Positions 42,667 through 50,932 of a stretch of DNA of 64,000 nt are shown piece by piece. The DNA comes from Streptomyces sp. NRRL S-31 (lineage in GTDB: Bacteria > Actinomycetota > Actinomycetes > Streptomycetales > Streptomycetaceae). The notes beneath the pieces were generated by a model. That model ran no database searches and was not told where the DNA came from. It saw nothing but the letters and a program-made list of their open reading frames with translations. The translations under genes and the position numbers were made by a program. Location: the NCBI RefSeq assembly GCF_000718775.1, contig NZ_JOCB01000044.1, forward strand, positions 11,531-75,530. Reading direction: 5' to 3'. Numbering within the stretch: the first letter of the stretch is position 1; each line of letters begins with the position of its first letter.

Positions 42667-43202
42667 GCGGGCCGGACGAGGTGCCGCTGCGCCGGCTGGT
42701 GGTGCTGCGGCACGCCAAGTCCGCCTGGCCCGAGGGTGTCGAGGACCGGCTGAGGCCGCTCTCGCCGCGCGGTCTCCGGGACGCCCCGGCCGCCGGACGC
42801 GTCCTCGCCGCCGGCGGCCCCCTGCCCGATCTCGTCCTGTGCTCCACCGCCGTACGCGCCCGCCGGACCTGGGAGCTGGTCGCCGCCGAGTGGGCCACCC
42901 CGCCGCCCGTCCGCTACGACCGGCGGCTGTACGCGGCCGACGTGGAGGAGCTGCTCGCGGTCGTGCGCGAGGTGCCGGCGGACGTGCGGACGCTGCTGCT
43001 CGTCGGGCACAACCCCGGCCTCCAGGAGCTGGTGTCGGCGCTCGCCGCGGACGGCCTCGACGACACGCTGGTACGGGTGCGGGCCAAGTTCCCGACCGCC
43101 GCGGTCGCCGTGCTCACCTGGCACGGACCCGGCTGGCCGGCCCTCGCGCCCGGCGCGGCCCTGCTCACCTCGTTCACGGTCCCGCGCGGGGAGAAGGGGT
43201 AG
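42663..43202 (+). CDS. SixA-like histidine phosphatase
   Basis: A 179-residue phosphoglycerate-mutase-fold phosphatase. The catalytic RHAKS motif is at residues 16-20 and the second histidine is in LLVGHNPGLQEL. LSPRGLRDAPAAG and LVLCSTAVRARRTWE match SixA proteins, which dephosphorylate phosphohistidine on proteins. The GTG start overlaps the stop of the CysS-like gene. It lies 36 bp before yigZ and is probably cotranscribed. Confidence 0.92.
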   Translation: MSGPDEVPLRRLVVLRHAKSAWPEGVEDRLRPLSPRGLRDAPAAGRVLAAGGPLPDLVLCSTAVRARRTWELVAAEWATPPPVRYDRRLYAADVEELLAVVREVPADVRTLLLVGHNPGLQELVSALAADGLDDTLVRVRAKFPTAAVAVLTWHGPGWPALAPGAALLTSFTVPRGEKG

Positions 43203-43238
43203 CCGGGCGGCCCGGCGGCGCTCGCATAGGCTGGCGTG

Positions 43239-43865
43239 ATGCAGGACGAGTACCGCACAGTCGCCCGCGCGGGCGTGCACGAGACCGAGATCAACCGCTC
43301 CCGCTTCCTGTGCGCGCTCGCCCCGGCCGCCACCGAGCGGGAGGCCCAGGACTTCATCGCCGCGGTGCGCAAGGAGCACGCCGACGCCACCCACAACTGC
43401 TGGGCGTACGTCATCGGCGCCGACGCCTCCGTGCAGAAGGCCAGCGACGACGGCGAACCGGGCGGCACCGCGGGCGTGCCCATGCTCCAGATGCTGCTGC
43501 GCCGCGACATGCGGTACGTGGTCGCCGTCGTCACCCGCTACTACGGCGGCGTCAAGCTCGGCGCGGGCGGACTCATCCGCGCCTACGGCGGCTCGGTCGG
43601 CGAGGCCCTGGACACGCTCGGCACGATCACCCGGCGCCGTTTCCGGCTGGCCACGGTGACCGTCGACCACCAGCGGGCGGGCAAGGTGCAGAACGACCTG
43701 CGCGCCACCGGGCGCGAGGTGCGCGACGTCCGCTACGGAGAGGCCGTCACCATCGAGATCGGCCTGCCGGACGCCGACGTGGCCGCCTTCCGCGGCTGGC
43801 TCGCCGATGTGACGGCGGGCACGGCCGGCCTCGAACTGGGCGGCGAAGCCTACGGAGACGCCTGA
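43239..43865 (+). CDS. YigZ/IMPACT-family protein
   Basis: 208 residues. The conserved block is THNCWAYVIGADASVQKASDDGEPGGTAGVPMLQMLLRRDMRYVVAVVTRYYGGVKLGAGGLIRAYGGSV, typical of the UPF0029 domain. DUF1949 follows at the C-terminus. Eukaryotic IMPACT inhibits the Gcn2 pathway; bacterial YigZ binds nucleic acid or ribosomes but its role is not settled. The ATG at 43239 starts just before the domain. Confidence 0.94.
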   Translation: MQDEYRTVARAGVHETEINRSRFLCALAPAATEREAQDFIAAVRKEHADATHNCWAYVIGADASVQKASDDGEPGGTAGVPMLQMLLRRDMRYVVAVVTRYYGGVKLGAGGLIRAYGGSVGEALDTLGTITRRRFRLATVTVDHQRAGKVQNDLRATGREVRDVRYGEAVTIEIGLPDADVAAFRGWLADVTAGTAGLELGGEAYGDA

Positions 43866-43982
43866 CAGGCACCCCTCGAAAGTAACCAAACGGACATAAC
43901 GGTCCGGTGTGGTGCGGGGCGTGGCGGGGCGGTGCGGGAACGGCCGCCGCGCTGTCGTACCCGGCCGTTAGTCTCGGGGCCC

Positions 43983-45146
43983 ATGAGACTCCTGCACACG
44001 TCCGACTGGCACCTCGGCCGGGCCTTCCACCGGGTGGACCTGCTCGGGGCCCAGGCCGAGTTCATCGGTCATCTCGTCACCACCGTGCGTGAGCGCGCGG
44101 TGGACGCGGTGGTCGTGTCGGGCGACGTGTACGACCGCGCGGTGCCCCCGCTCGCCGCGGTGGAGCTGTTCGACACCGCCCTGCACCGGCTCGCCGGCCT
44201 CGGCGTGCCCACGGTGATGATCTCCGGCAACCACGACTCGGCCCGCCGCCTCGGCGTCGGCGCCGGACTCATCGACCGCGCGGGCATACACCTGCGCACC
44301 GAGCCCTCCGCCGCCGGCACCCCGGTGGTCCTCCGGGACGCCCACGGCGACGTCGCCTTCTACGGGGTGCCGTACCTCGAACCGGCTCTGGTGAAGGACG
44401 AGTTCGCCGTCGACAAGGCAGGCCACGAGGCCGTCCTCGGCGCCGCCCTGGACCGCGTCCGCGCCGACCTCGCCACCCGCGCGCGGGGCACCCGTTCCGT
44501 CGTCCTCGCCCACGCCTTCGTCACCGGCGGCCAGGCCAGCGACAGCGAACGGGACATCACCGTCGGCGGAGTGGCCGCCGTACCGGCCGGGATCTTCGAC
44601 GGCGTCGACTACGTGGCGCTCGGCCATCTGCACGGCTGCCAGACCATCACCGAGCGCGTGCGCTACTCGGGCTCGCCGCTCGCCTACTCCTTCTCCGAGG
44701 CCGACCACCGCAAGAGCATGTGGCTGATCGACCTGGACGCGGACGGCACGGTCGCCGCCGAGCGCGTCGACTGCCCGGTGCCGCGCCCGCTCGCCCGCCT
44801 CCGCGGCACCCTGGACGACCTCCTCGCCGACCCCGCGCTCACCCGTCACGAGGACGCCTGGGTCGAGGCCACCCTCACCGACCCGGTCCGCCCCGCCGAC
44901 CCGCTGGCCCGGCTCGCCCAGCGCTTCCCGCACACCCTCAGCCTGGTCTTCGCCCCCGAACGGGCCCCGGACGACCCCCGCGTCTCCTACGCCCGGCGGC
45001 TCGCGGGCCGCAGCGACCAGGAGATCGCCCAGGACTTCGTCGCCCATGTGCGCGGCGCCGGGCCCGACGCCCACGAGACGGCCGTGCTGCGCGAGGCGTT
45101 CGACGCCGTACGCGCCGACCACGCCGTGCGGGAGGTGGCCCGGTGA
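43983..45146 (+). CDS. sbcD: Exonuclease SbcCD, nuclease subunit D
   Basis: The Mre11-type nuclease of the SbcCD complex, which opens hairpins and degrades blocked DNA ends. 387 residues. All metal-site motifs are present in order: SDWHLG (7-12), SGDVYDR, SGNHDS and GHLHG. A C-terminal capping domain follows. It is translationally coupled to sbcC (GTGA overlap). Confidence 0.96.
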   Translation: MRLLHTSDWHLGRAFHRVDLLGAQAEFIGHLVTTVRERAVDAVVVSGDVYDRAVPPLAAVELFDTALHRLAGLGVPTVMISGNHDSARRLGVGAGLIDRAGIHLRTEPSAAGTPVVLRDAHGDVAFYGVPYLEPALVKDEFAVDKAGHEAVLGAALDRVRADLATRARGTRSVVLAHAFVTGGQASDSERDITVGGVAAVPAGIFDGVDYVALGHLHGCQTITERVRYSGSPLAYSFSEADHRKSMWLIDLDADGTVAAERVDCPVPRPLARLRGTLDDLLADPALTRHEDAWVEATLTDPVRPADPLARLAQRFPHTLSLVFAPERAPDDPRVSYARRLAGRSDQEIAQDFVAHVRGAGPDAHETAVLREAFDAVRADHAVREVAR

Positions 45147-48064
45147 GGCTGCACCGGCTCGACATCACCGCCTTCGGTCCCTTCGGCGGCACCCAGACCG
45201 TCGACTTCGACGCGCTGTCCACCGCCGGGCTGTTCCTGCTGCACGGCCCGACCGGAGCCGGCAAGACCTCCGTCCTGGACGCCGTCTGCTACGCCCTGTA
45301 CGGCTCCGTGCCCGGCGCCCGGCAGAGCGGCCAGAACCAGAACCCGCGCAGCGACCACGCCCACCCCGGCACCCGCACCGAGGTCCGCCTCGACCTCACC
45401 GTCGCCGGCCGCCGCCTGGAGATCACCCGGCAGCCCTCCTGGGAGCGGCCCAAGCTGCGCGGCAAGGGCACCACGGTCGACAAGGCCCAGACCTGGCTGC
45501 GCGAGTACGACGCCCCGGCCGGCGCCTGGAAGGACCTCAGCCGCTCCCACCAGGAGATCGGCGCCGAGATCGAGCAGCTGCTCGGCATGAGCCGCGAACA
45601 GTTCTGCCAGGTCGTCCTGTTGCCCCAGGGCGACTTCGCGCGCTTCCTGCGCGCCGACGCCGAGGCCCGGGGCAGGCTGCTCGGCCGGCTCTTCGACACC
45701 CAGCGCTTCGCCGACGTCGAGAAGCGCCTCGCCGAACGCCGCCGCACCACCGAGGCACGCGTGCGCGAGGGCGACGCGGCCCTGCTCGCCGATGCCCACC
45801 GCATGCAGCAGGAGGCCGGCGACGCCATGGAGCTGCCCGAGCTGGCGCCCGGCGACCCCGGCCTGGCCGAGGCCGTCCTCGGCGCCGCCGCCGTCGCCCG
45901 CAGCACCGCCCGGGAGCACCTCACCCTCGCCCACTGCCGTCTCACCGCCGCCGAGTCCGCCCACACCGCCGCCCGGCGCGCCCTGGACGACGTGCGCGAA
46001 CTCGCCCGGCTCCAGGCCCGGTCCGCCGAGGCCCGGCAGCGCGCCGAGCGCCTCCGGGAGCGGTCCGGCGCCCACCGCGAGGACCGGGAGCGGATGGAGC
46101 GGGCCCGCAAGGCCGAGGCGGTCGCGCCCGCGCTGGAGCTGCGCGAGGCCGCCGAGGCGGAACACCGCCGGGCCGCCGCGGCCGAGGCCCATGCGCGCGG
46201 ACTGCTCCCCGGCTCCGACGCCGGCGCGGAGGCCGGCCTGCTCGCCGCCGCCGCCCGCCGGGCCGCCGAGGAGCTGGGCGGCCTGGACGCGGCCCGGCGC
46301 GCCGAACGCCGGCTCGCCGAACTCACCGCGGAGCGCGCCGGACTCGACCGGCAGGAGCACGCCGACGAGGACGTCCTGCGCGAGGCGGACGCCTGGCTCG
46401 CCGACTGGGACGCCTCCCGCACCGCCCTGCGGACCCGCGTCGACTCCGCCCAGGAGGCCACCACCCGCGCCGAGCAGCTCGCCGTCCAGCGCGCCCCCGC
46501 CCGGCGGCGGCTCGACGCGGCCCGCACCCGCGACCGGCTCGCCGCCGACCTCGAACAGGCCGGGCAGCGCGCGCGTGCCGCGCGGCAGGATGCCGCGGAC
46601 GCCCGCGCCCACTGGCTCGACCTCAAGGAACAGCGGCTGGCCGGCATCGCCGCCGAACTGGCCGCCCACCTCACCGACGGCGACCCCTGCGCGGTGTGCG
46701 GAGCCACCGAGCACCCCGCCCCGGCGCGCAAGGTCGCCGGGCACGTCGACCGCGAGACCGAGGACCGCGCCCTCGCCGCCTACCAGCGGGCCGAGGAACT
46801 GCACGCCGCGGACGAGCGGCGCCTCGGCACCGTCCGCGAGGCGCTGGCCGCCGCCACCGCCGAGGCCGGCGACACCCCCGCCGACCGGCTCGCCGCCGAG
46901 ATGGACCAGCTGGAGCGGGAGTACGCCCGCGCCCGCCGCGACGCCTCCGCCCTGCACGCCGCCCAGGAGGAGCTGCGGCACGCCGAGCGGGAGCGCGAGC
47001 AGCGGCTCGCCGACCGCCAGCAGGCGGCCGTCCGGGCCGCCTCCCGGCTCACCCGCCGGGACACCCTGGAACGCGAACAGGCCCAACTGGAAGCCGAGTT
47101 GCGGCAGGCGCGCGGCGACGCGGAGAGCGTGGCCGCGCGCGCCGCGCAGTTGGAGCGGCGCGCGGCCCGGCTCACCGGGGCCGCCGACGCCGCACGGGTC
47201 GCACAGGACGCCGCCCAGCGGCTGAAGGACGCCGACGCCCGCCTCGCCGACGCCGCCTACCGGGCCGGTTTCGACACCCCGGCAGCCGCCGTCGCGGCCC
47301 TGCTGGACCCGGCCGCCCACCGCGAGCTCCAGCACCGCCTGGACGCCTGGCAGCAGGAGGAGGCCGCCGTCCGGGCGGTCCTCGCCGAGCCCGGTACCGC
47401 GGCCGCCGCCGAACGGCCGCCCGCCGACCCGGCCGCCGCCGAGCACACGGCGGCCGACGCCGAACGACGGCGGCGCCCGGCCGGCCCCCCCCCCGCCCCC
47501 GGCCCCCGGCCCCGCCCCCGCCTGGGCCCGCTCCCCGCCGCCCTCACCGCCGGCACCTCCGCCGACAACGAACGCAGGATGCGCCTGGAGTCGTACGTCC
47601 TGGCGGCGCGTCTGGAACAGGTCGCCGCCGCCGCGACCGCCCGCCTGACGCGCATGTCGGCCGGCCGCTACACCCTCGTCCACTCCGACGACCGCACCGG
47701 GCGCGGGCGCAGCGGGCTCGGGCTGCACGTGGTCGACGCCTGGACCGGACGGGAACGGGACACCGCGACCCTCTCCGGCGGCGAGACCTTCTTCGCCTCC
47801 CTCGCGCTCGCCCTCGGCCTCGCCGACGTCGTCACCGACGAGGCGGGCGGCGTGCGCCTGGACACCCTCTTCATCGACGAGGGCTTCGGCAGCCTCGACG
47901 AGCAGACCCTGGACGAGGTCCTGGACGTCCTCGACTCCCTGCGCGAACGCGACCGCAGCGTGGGCATCGTCAGCCACGTCCCCGACCTGCGCCGCCGGGT
48001 CCACGCCCAGCTGGAGGTGGTCAAGGGCAGATCCGGTTCGACGCTGCGGCAGCGGGGGGTCTAG
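45143..48064 (+). CDS. sbcC: Exonuclease SbcCD, ATPase subunit C
   Basis: The Rad50-type ATPase partner of SbcD. 973 residues. N-terminal Walker A GPTGAGKT starts at residue 35, then a long coiled coil, the zinc hook CAVC (Cys516, Cys519) near the middle, a second coiled coil, the signature LSGGETFFASLALALG (877-892) and Walker B LDTLFIDEGFGSLDEQ (about 903-918). Odd: at about residues 770-805 the coiled coil gives way to a Pro/Arg stretch encoded by a C-rich tract with a run of ten C (47485-47494). This is shorter and chemically unlike the expected helix. The last 44 bp overlap the convergent Lrp gene. Confidence 0.94.
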   Translation: MRLHRLDITAFGPFGGTQTVDFDALSTAGLFLLHGPTGAGKTSVLDAVCYALYGSVPGARQSGQNQNPRSDHAHPGTRTEVRLDLTVAGRRLEITRQPSWERPKLRGKGTTVDKAQTWLREYDAPAGAWKDLSRSHQEIGAEIEQLLGMSREQFCQVVLLPQGDFARFLRADAEARGRLLGRLFDTQRFADVEKRLAERRRTTEARVREGDAALLADAHRMQQEAGDAMELPELAPGDPGLAEAVLGAAAVARSTAREHLTLAHCRLTAAESAHTAARRALDDVRELARLQARSAEARQRAERLRERSGAHREDRERMERARKAEAVAPALELREAAEAEHRRAAAAEAHARGLLPGSDAGAEAGLLAAAARRAAEELGGLDAARRAERRLAELTAERAGLDRQEHADEDVLREADAWLADWDASRTALRTRVDSAQEATTRAEQLAVQRAPARRRLDAARTRDRLAADLEQAGQRARAARQDAADARAHWLDLKEQRLAGIAAELAAHLTDGDPCAVCGATEHPAPARKVAGHVDRETEDRALAAYQRAEELHAADERRLGTVREALAAATAEAGDTPADRLAAEMDQLEREYARARRDASALHAAQEELRHAEREREQRLADRQQAAVRAASRLTRRDTLEREQAQLEAELRQARGDAESVAARAAQLERRAARLTGAADAARVAQDAAQRLKDADARLADAAYRAGFDTPAAAVAALLDPAAHRELQHRLDAWQQEEAAVRAVLAEPGTAAAAERPPADPAAAEHTAADAERRRRPAGPPPAPGPRPRPRLGPLPAALTAGTSADNERRMRLESYVLAARLEQVAAAATARLTRMSAGRYTLVHSDDRTGRGRSGLGLHVVDAWTGRERDTATLSGGETFFASLALALGLADVVTDEAGGVRLDTLFIDEGFGSLDEQTLDEVLDVLDSLRERDRSVGIVSHVPDLRRRVHAQLEVVKGRSGSTLRQRGV

Positions 48065-48506
48065 CGGCCAGGGGCCGGCGGGGCAGGGGGGAGGAGTAGA
48101 CCACGCTGGTGGTCACCGAACCCAGCGCGCCGATCCGCCCCGCGATCTCCTCCAGATGGGACATGGAGCGCGCGGAGACCTTGATGACGAAGCAGTCGTC
48201 GCCCGTGACGTGGTGCGCCTCCAGGATCTCGGGTGTCGCCGCCACCAGGTCGTGGAACGGCCGGTAGTTGCCGTTCGGATACCGCAGGCGCACGAACGCC
48301 AGGATCGGCAGGCCCAGTCGCTCGGGGTCGACCACCGCCGCGTACCCCTGGATCACGCCCGCCTCCTCCAGCCGCCGCACCCGCTCGGTCACGGCGCTCG
48401 GCGACATGGACACCGCGCGCGCCAGCTCGGCGTAACTGGCCCGCCCGTCGCGCTGGAGGACTTCGAGGATGCGCCAGTCGGTGGCGTCCGGGGAATACAC
48501 GGTCAT
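48021..48506 (-). CDS. Lrp/AsnC-family transcriptional regulator
   Basis: 161 residues. The N-terminal HTH reads DWRILEVLQRDGRASYAELARAVSMSPSAVTERVRRLEEAGVIQGYAAVVDPERLG. The C-terminal RAM ligand domain includes HHVTGDDCFVIKVSARSMSHLEEIAGRIGALGSV. The protein senses amino acids or related compounds. The C-terminal tail (PRRPLAARPPAAAASNRICP) runs into the convergent sbcC 3' end. It is divergent from the rhodanese gene, which is its likely target. No ribosome site is clear at the ATG. Confidence 0.93.
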   Translation of the reverse strand: MTVYSPDATDWRILEVLQRDGRASYAELARAVSMSPSAVTERVRRLEEAGVIQGYAAVVDPERLGLPILAFVRLRYPNGNYRPFHDLVAATPEILEAHHVTGDDCFVIKVSARSMSHLEEIAGRIGALGSVTTSVVYSSPLPRRPLAARPPAAAASNRICP

Positions 48507-48600
48507 CCCGGATGGATAGCAGGGAAATCCCCGGCGGGACAAGGGTGAGCCCGTGGATCGTCCGTTCCCGGACCGGCCCGCCGACCATAGATTTCCGGTC

Positions 48601-49077
48601 ATGACCGAAACGACCCGCCACAATCCCGTCCTGCGCGTCGCGCCCGCCGCCCCCGCCGCGGCGGCCGCCCACTTCCGGGCCCGCCTCGCCTTCCACACCG
48701 ACGTCTCCGACGTGGCCGCCGCGCTGGCGGCCGGCGGCGACCCCGGCTTCGTCGTCGTGGACTCCCGCTCCACCGCCTCCTGGGACCAGGGCCATGTCCC
48801 CGGTGCCGTCCACCTGCCGACCGCGCTCGTCCCCGAGCTGGCCGAGCGACTCCTCGACAAGTCCGTGCCGGTGGTGACGTACTGCTGGGGCCCCGGCTGC
48901 GACGGCGCCACCCGTGCCGCGCTCGCCCTCGCCGAACTCGGCTACCGGGTCAAGGAGATGCTCGGCGGCTTCGAGTACTGGGCGCGCGAGGGCCTCGGTT
49001 ACGAGACCTGGCGGGGCCCGGCACGCCGGGACCCCGATCCGCTGACCGCCCCGGTCGCGGGCGAGTGCGGCTGCTGA
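48601..49077 (+). CDS. Rhodanese-like sulfurtransferase
   Basis: 158 residues with one rhodanese domain: FVVVDSRSTASWDQGHVPGAVHLPT, then the active-site loop TYCWGPGCDGATRAAL with the catalytic cysteine, and EMLGGFEYWAREG. It transfers sulfane sulfur from thiosulfate or persulfide donors. The C-terminus has GECGC. It is divergent from an Lrp/AsnC regulator and lies 26 bp before the Imm21-like gene. Confidence 0.92.
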   Translation: MTETTRHNPVLRVAPAAPAAAAAHFRARLAFHTDVSDVAAALAAGGDPGFVVVDSRSTASWDQGHVPGAVHLPTALVPELAERLLDKSVPVVTYCWGPGCDGATRAALALAELGYRVKEMLGGFEYWAREGLGYETWRGPARRDPDPLTAPVAGECGC

Positions 49078-49103
49078 GCGGCGCCCGTGTAGGTTCTTGG
49101 CCC

Positions 49104-49613
49104 ATGGCTCGATGCGCGGATACCGGCGGACCGGAGTGGGTGGAGTCGGGCGGCGGCCCGCTGATCGCGGTCCCCGAGGCGGTGCCGGCGTTCTGGGCGG
49201 GCGCCGACAGCGAGGAACTCGACACGGACTACGACCGGGCGTGCGAGGGCGGCGGCCGGGTCGGGCTGCTGCCGGTCGGCGACAGCGCGGCCCTGGTGTT
49301 CGGTGACGAACCCGACGCCACCTCCTTCCTGCCGGACCACGGCACCTTCGTCCGCCGCCCCGCCCACGACGCCGCCCCGCTCACCGGTGTCGGCGCCGCC
49401 CTCGACAGCGCGGTGTGGGGGAGCGAGGTGCGCTGGCGCGTGCCCGGGCCGGTGCTGCTGTTCGACGCGGCCCGGCCGGGCCGGGACGCGGGCCGGGCCG
49501 CGCATCTGCGGGTGCCGCTGCGGGCGGGCACGTACGCGGTGCGCGCCGCGTCCGTGCGGCCGGAGCCCGGCACCTCCCTCGGCCTGGTACGGCTCAGCCC
49601 GCTCGCGCCCTGA
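49104..49613 (+). CDS. Imm21-like immunity-family protein (orphan)
   Basis: 169 residues. The segments PEWVESGGGPLIAVPEAVPAFW at residues 9-30, DYDRACEGGGRVGLLPVG and ALVFGDEPDATSFLP resemble the Imm21 family, predicted immunity proteins of polymorphic toxin systems. No toxin, WXG100 or secretion gene is nearby. It may act on a distant toxin or have another role. The ATG at 49104 begins MARCADTGG. The assignment is by motif memory and could be wrong. Confidence 0.7.
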   Translation: MARCADTGGPEWVESGGGPLIAVPEAVPAFWAGADSEELDTDYDRACEGGGRVGLLPVGDSAALVFGDEPDATSFLPDHGTFVRRPAHDAAPLTGVGAALDSAVWGSEVRWRVPGPVLLFDAARPGRDAGRAAHLRVPLRAGTYAVRAASVRPEPGTSLGLVRLSPLAP

Positions 49614-49630
49614 CCCGGCACCCGCCCCGC

Positions 49631-49668
49631 CCGGCGGCTCAGTCCAGCCCCGGCGGCTCAGTCCAGCC
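49631..49668. repeat. 19-bp perfect tandem duplication spanning the P450 stop codon
   Basis: CCGGCGGCTCAGTCCAGCC occurs twice (49631-49649 and 49650-49668). The second copy holds the stop codon and last codons of the cytochrome P450 gene. Confidence 0.95.
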
Positions 49669-50896
49669 CGTCGAAGGCGACGCGCAGATGCCGGGGCCCG
49701 CGCAGCACGGCGTTCGGCCGGTACGGCGGCGGGTCCTCGACCAGGCGCGGGTCCACCAGCCGCCGGGCCAGCTCGGAGAGCGCGACCTGGGCCTCCAGCC
49801 GGGCCAGCGGAGCGCCGAAACAGCTGTGGATGCCGCTGCCGAAGCCGAGGTGCTGGAGGTCCTCGCGGTCCGGGTCGAACCGCTCCGGGTCCTTGAACCG
49901 CTCCGGGTCCCGGTTCCCCGCGGCGAGCACCAGCCAGATCCGCGAGCCCTTCGGGATCGTCACCCCGCGCACCTCGACATCGGTGATGCAGGTGCGCTGC
50001 GGCACGAGCTGCACCGGCGGTTCGTAGCGCAGCAGTTCCTCCACGACCCTGACCGACAGCCCCGGATCCCGACGCAGCCGCCGCAGGTGCTCGGGGTGGC
50101 GCAGGAGGGTGAGCATGCCGTTGGTGATCAGGTTGACCGTCGTCTCGTGCCCGGCGATCAGCAGCAGCACCGAGGTGCTGAGCACCTCCATCATCGTCAT
50201 CGCGCCGTCCGGGCCACGGCTGTTCACCAGGTCGGACAGCAGGTCGTCGCGCGGCTCCCTGGCCCGCTCCTCGACCAGCCCGGCCAGATACATGCCGAGC
50301 TGCATACGGGCCTCCTGCGCCGTCTTGTGCGACGCGGGGCCGCCGCCCTGGCCCGGGTCGGGCTCGAGGCTCGCCACCAGCGGGTCGACCCAGGTGCGGA
50401 ATCTCGGCTCGTCCTCCCGGGGCACCCCGAGCAGCCGGCAGATCACGGTCACCGGGAACGGATAGGCGAACCGGTCCACCAGGTCGATCTCGCGCGCGTC
50501 CCCGAAGCCGTCGATCAGCGCGGTGACGATCTCCCGCATCTCGCCCCGCATGCCCTCGACCCGGCGCGGCCGGTGTGGCGGTCCGAAGCCGCGGTTGGCC
50601 ATCCGCCGCAGCCGGTCGTGCTCGGGCGGGTCGAGGCGCAGGAAGGACGGCGGCAGCCCGCCCGTCTCCTCCGTCCGCCCCAGCTCGCCGTCGCCCGCGG
50701 CGGCCAGGTTGGCCGCGTCGGAGCTGATCCGCGGATCGTGCAGCAGGGCCTCGATGTCGTAGAACGAGCTGATGAGGTAGGGGCCGCCCTCCTCCTCGTG
50801 CAGGACCGGTGTCCTGCGGAGTTCCTCGTACAGCGGGTACGGGTCGGCGCGGTTCGCGAAGTCGGTGATCCGGTGCATCATCGAGGCTTGCGGCAT
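49658..50896 (-). CDS. Cytochrome P450 monooxygenase
   Basis: A 412-residue bacterial class I P450. I-helix oxygen motif AGHETT, K-helix ExxR in EELLRYEPP, and the heme loop FGSGIHSCFGAPLAR with Cys359 as the iron ligand. It is the last gene of a three-gene operon with its own ferredoxin and ferredoxin reductase. Its substrate is unknown. The gene has a tandem duplication across its stop codon. Confidence 0.96.
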   Translation of the reverse strand: MPQASMMHRITDFANRADPYPLYEELRRTPVLHEEEGGPYLISSFYDIEALLHDPRISSDAANLAAAGDGELGRTEETGGLPPSFLRLDPPEHDRLRRMANRGFGPPHRPRRVEGMRGEMREIVTALIDGFGDAREIDLVDRFAYPFPVTVICRLLGVPREDEPRFRTWVDPLVASLEPDPGQGGGPASHKTAQEARMQLGMYLAGLVEERAREPRDDLLSDLVNSRGPDGAMTMMEVLSTSVLLLIAGHETTVNLITNGMLTLLRHPEHLRRLRRDPGLSVRVVEELLRYEPPVQLVPQRTCITDVEVRGVTIPKGSRIWLVLAAGNRDPERFKDPERFDPDREDLQHLGFGSGIHSCFGAPLARLEAQVALSELARRLVDPRLVEDPPPYRPNAVLRGPRHLRVAFDGLD

Positions 50897-50932
50897 GGCG
50901 GGTCCTTGGGGAGCGTCGGGCCGGGGCGGCGG

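Noticed and set aside
44987..48004. A long minus-strand open frame opposite sbcC
   Set aside because: The translated product is low-complexity and has no motif, while the plus strand encodes a complete SbcC with all ATPase motifs.
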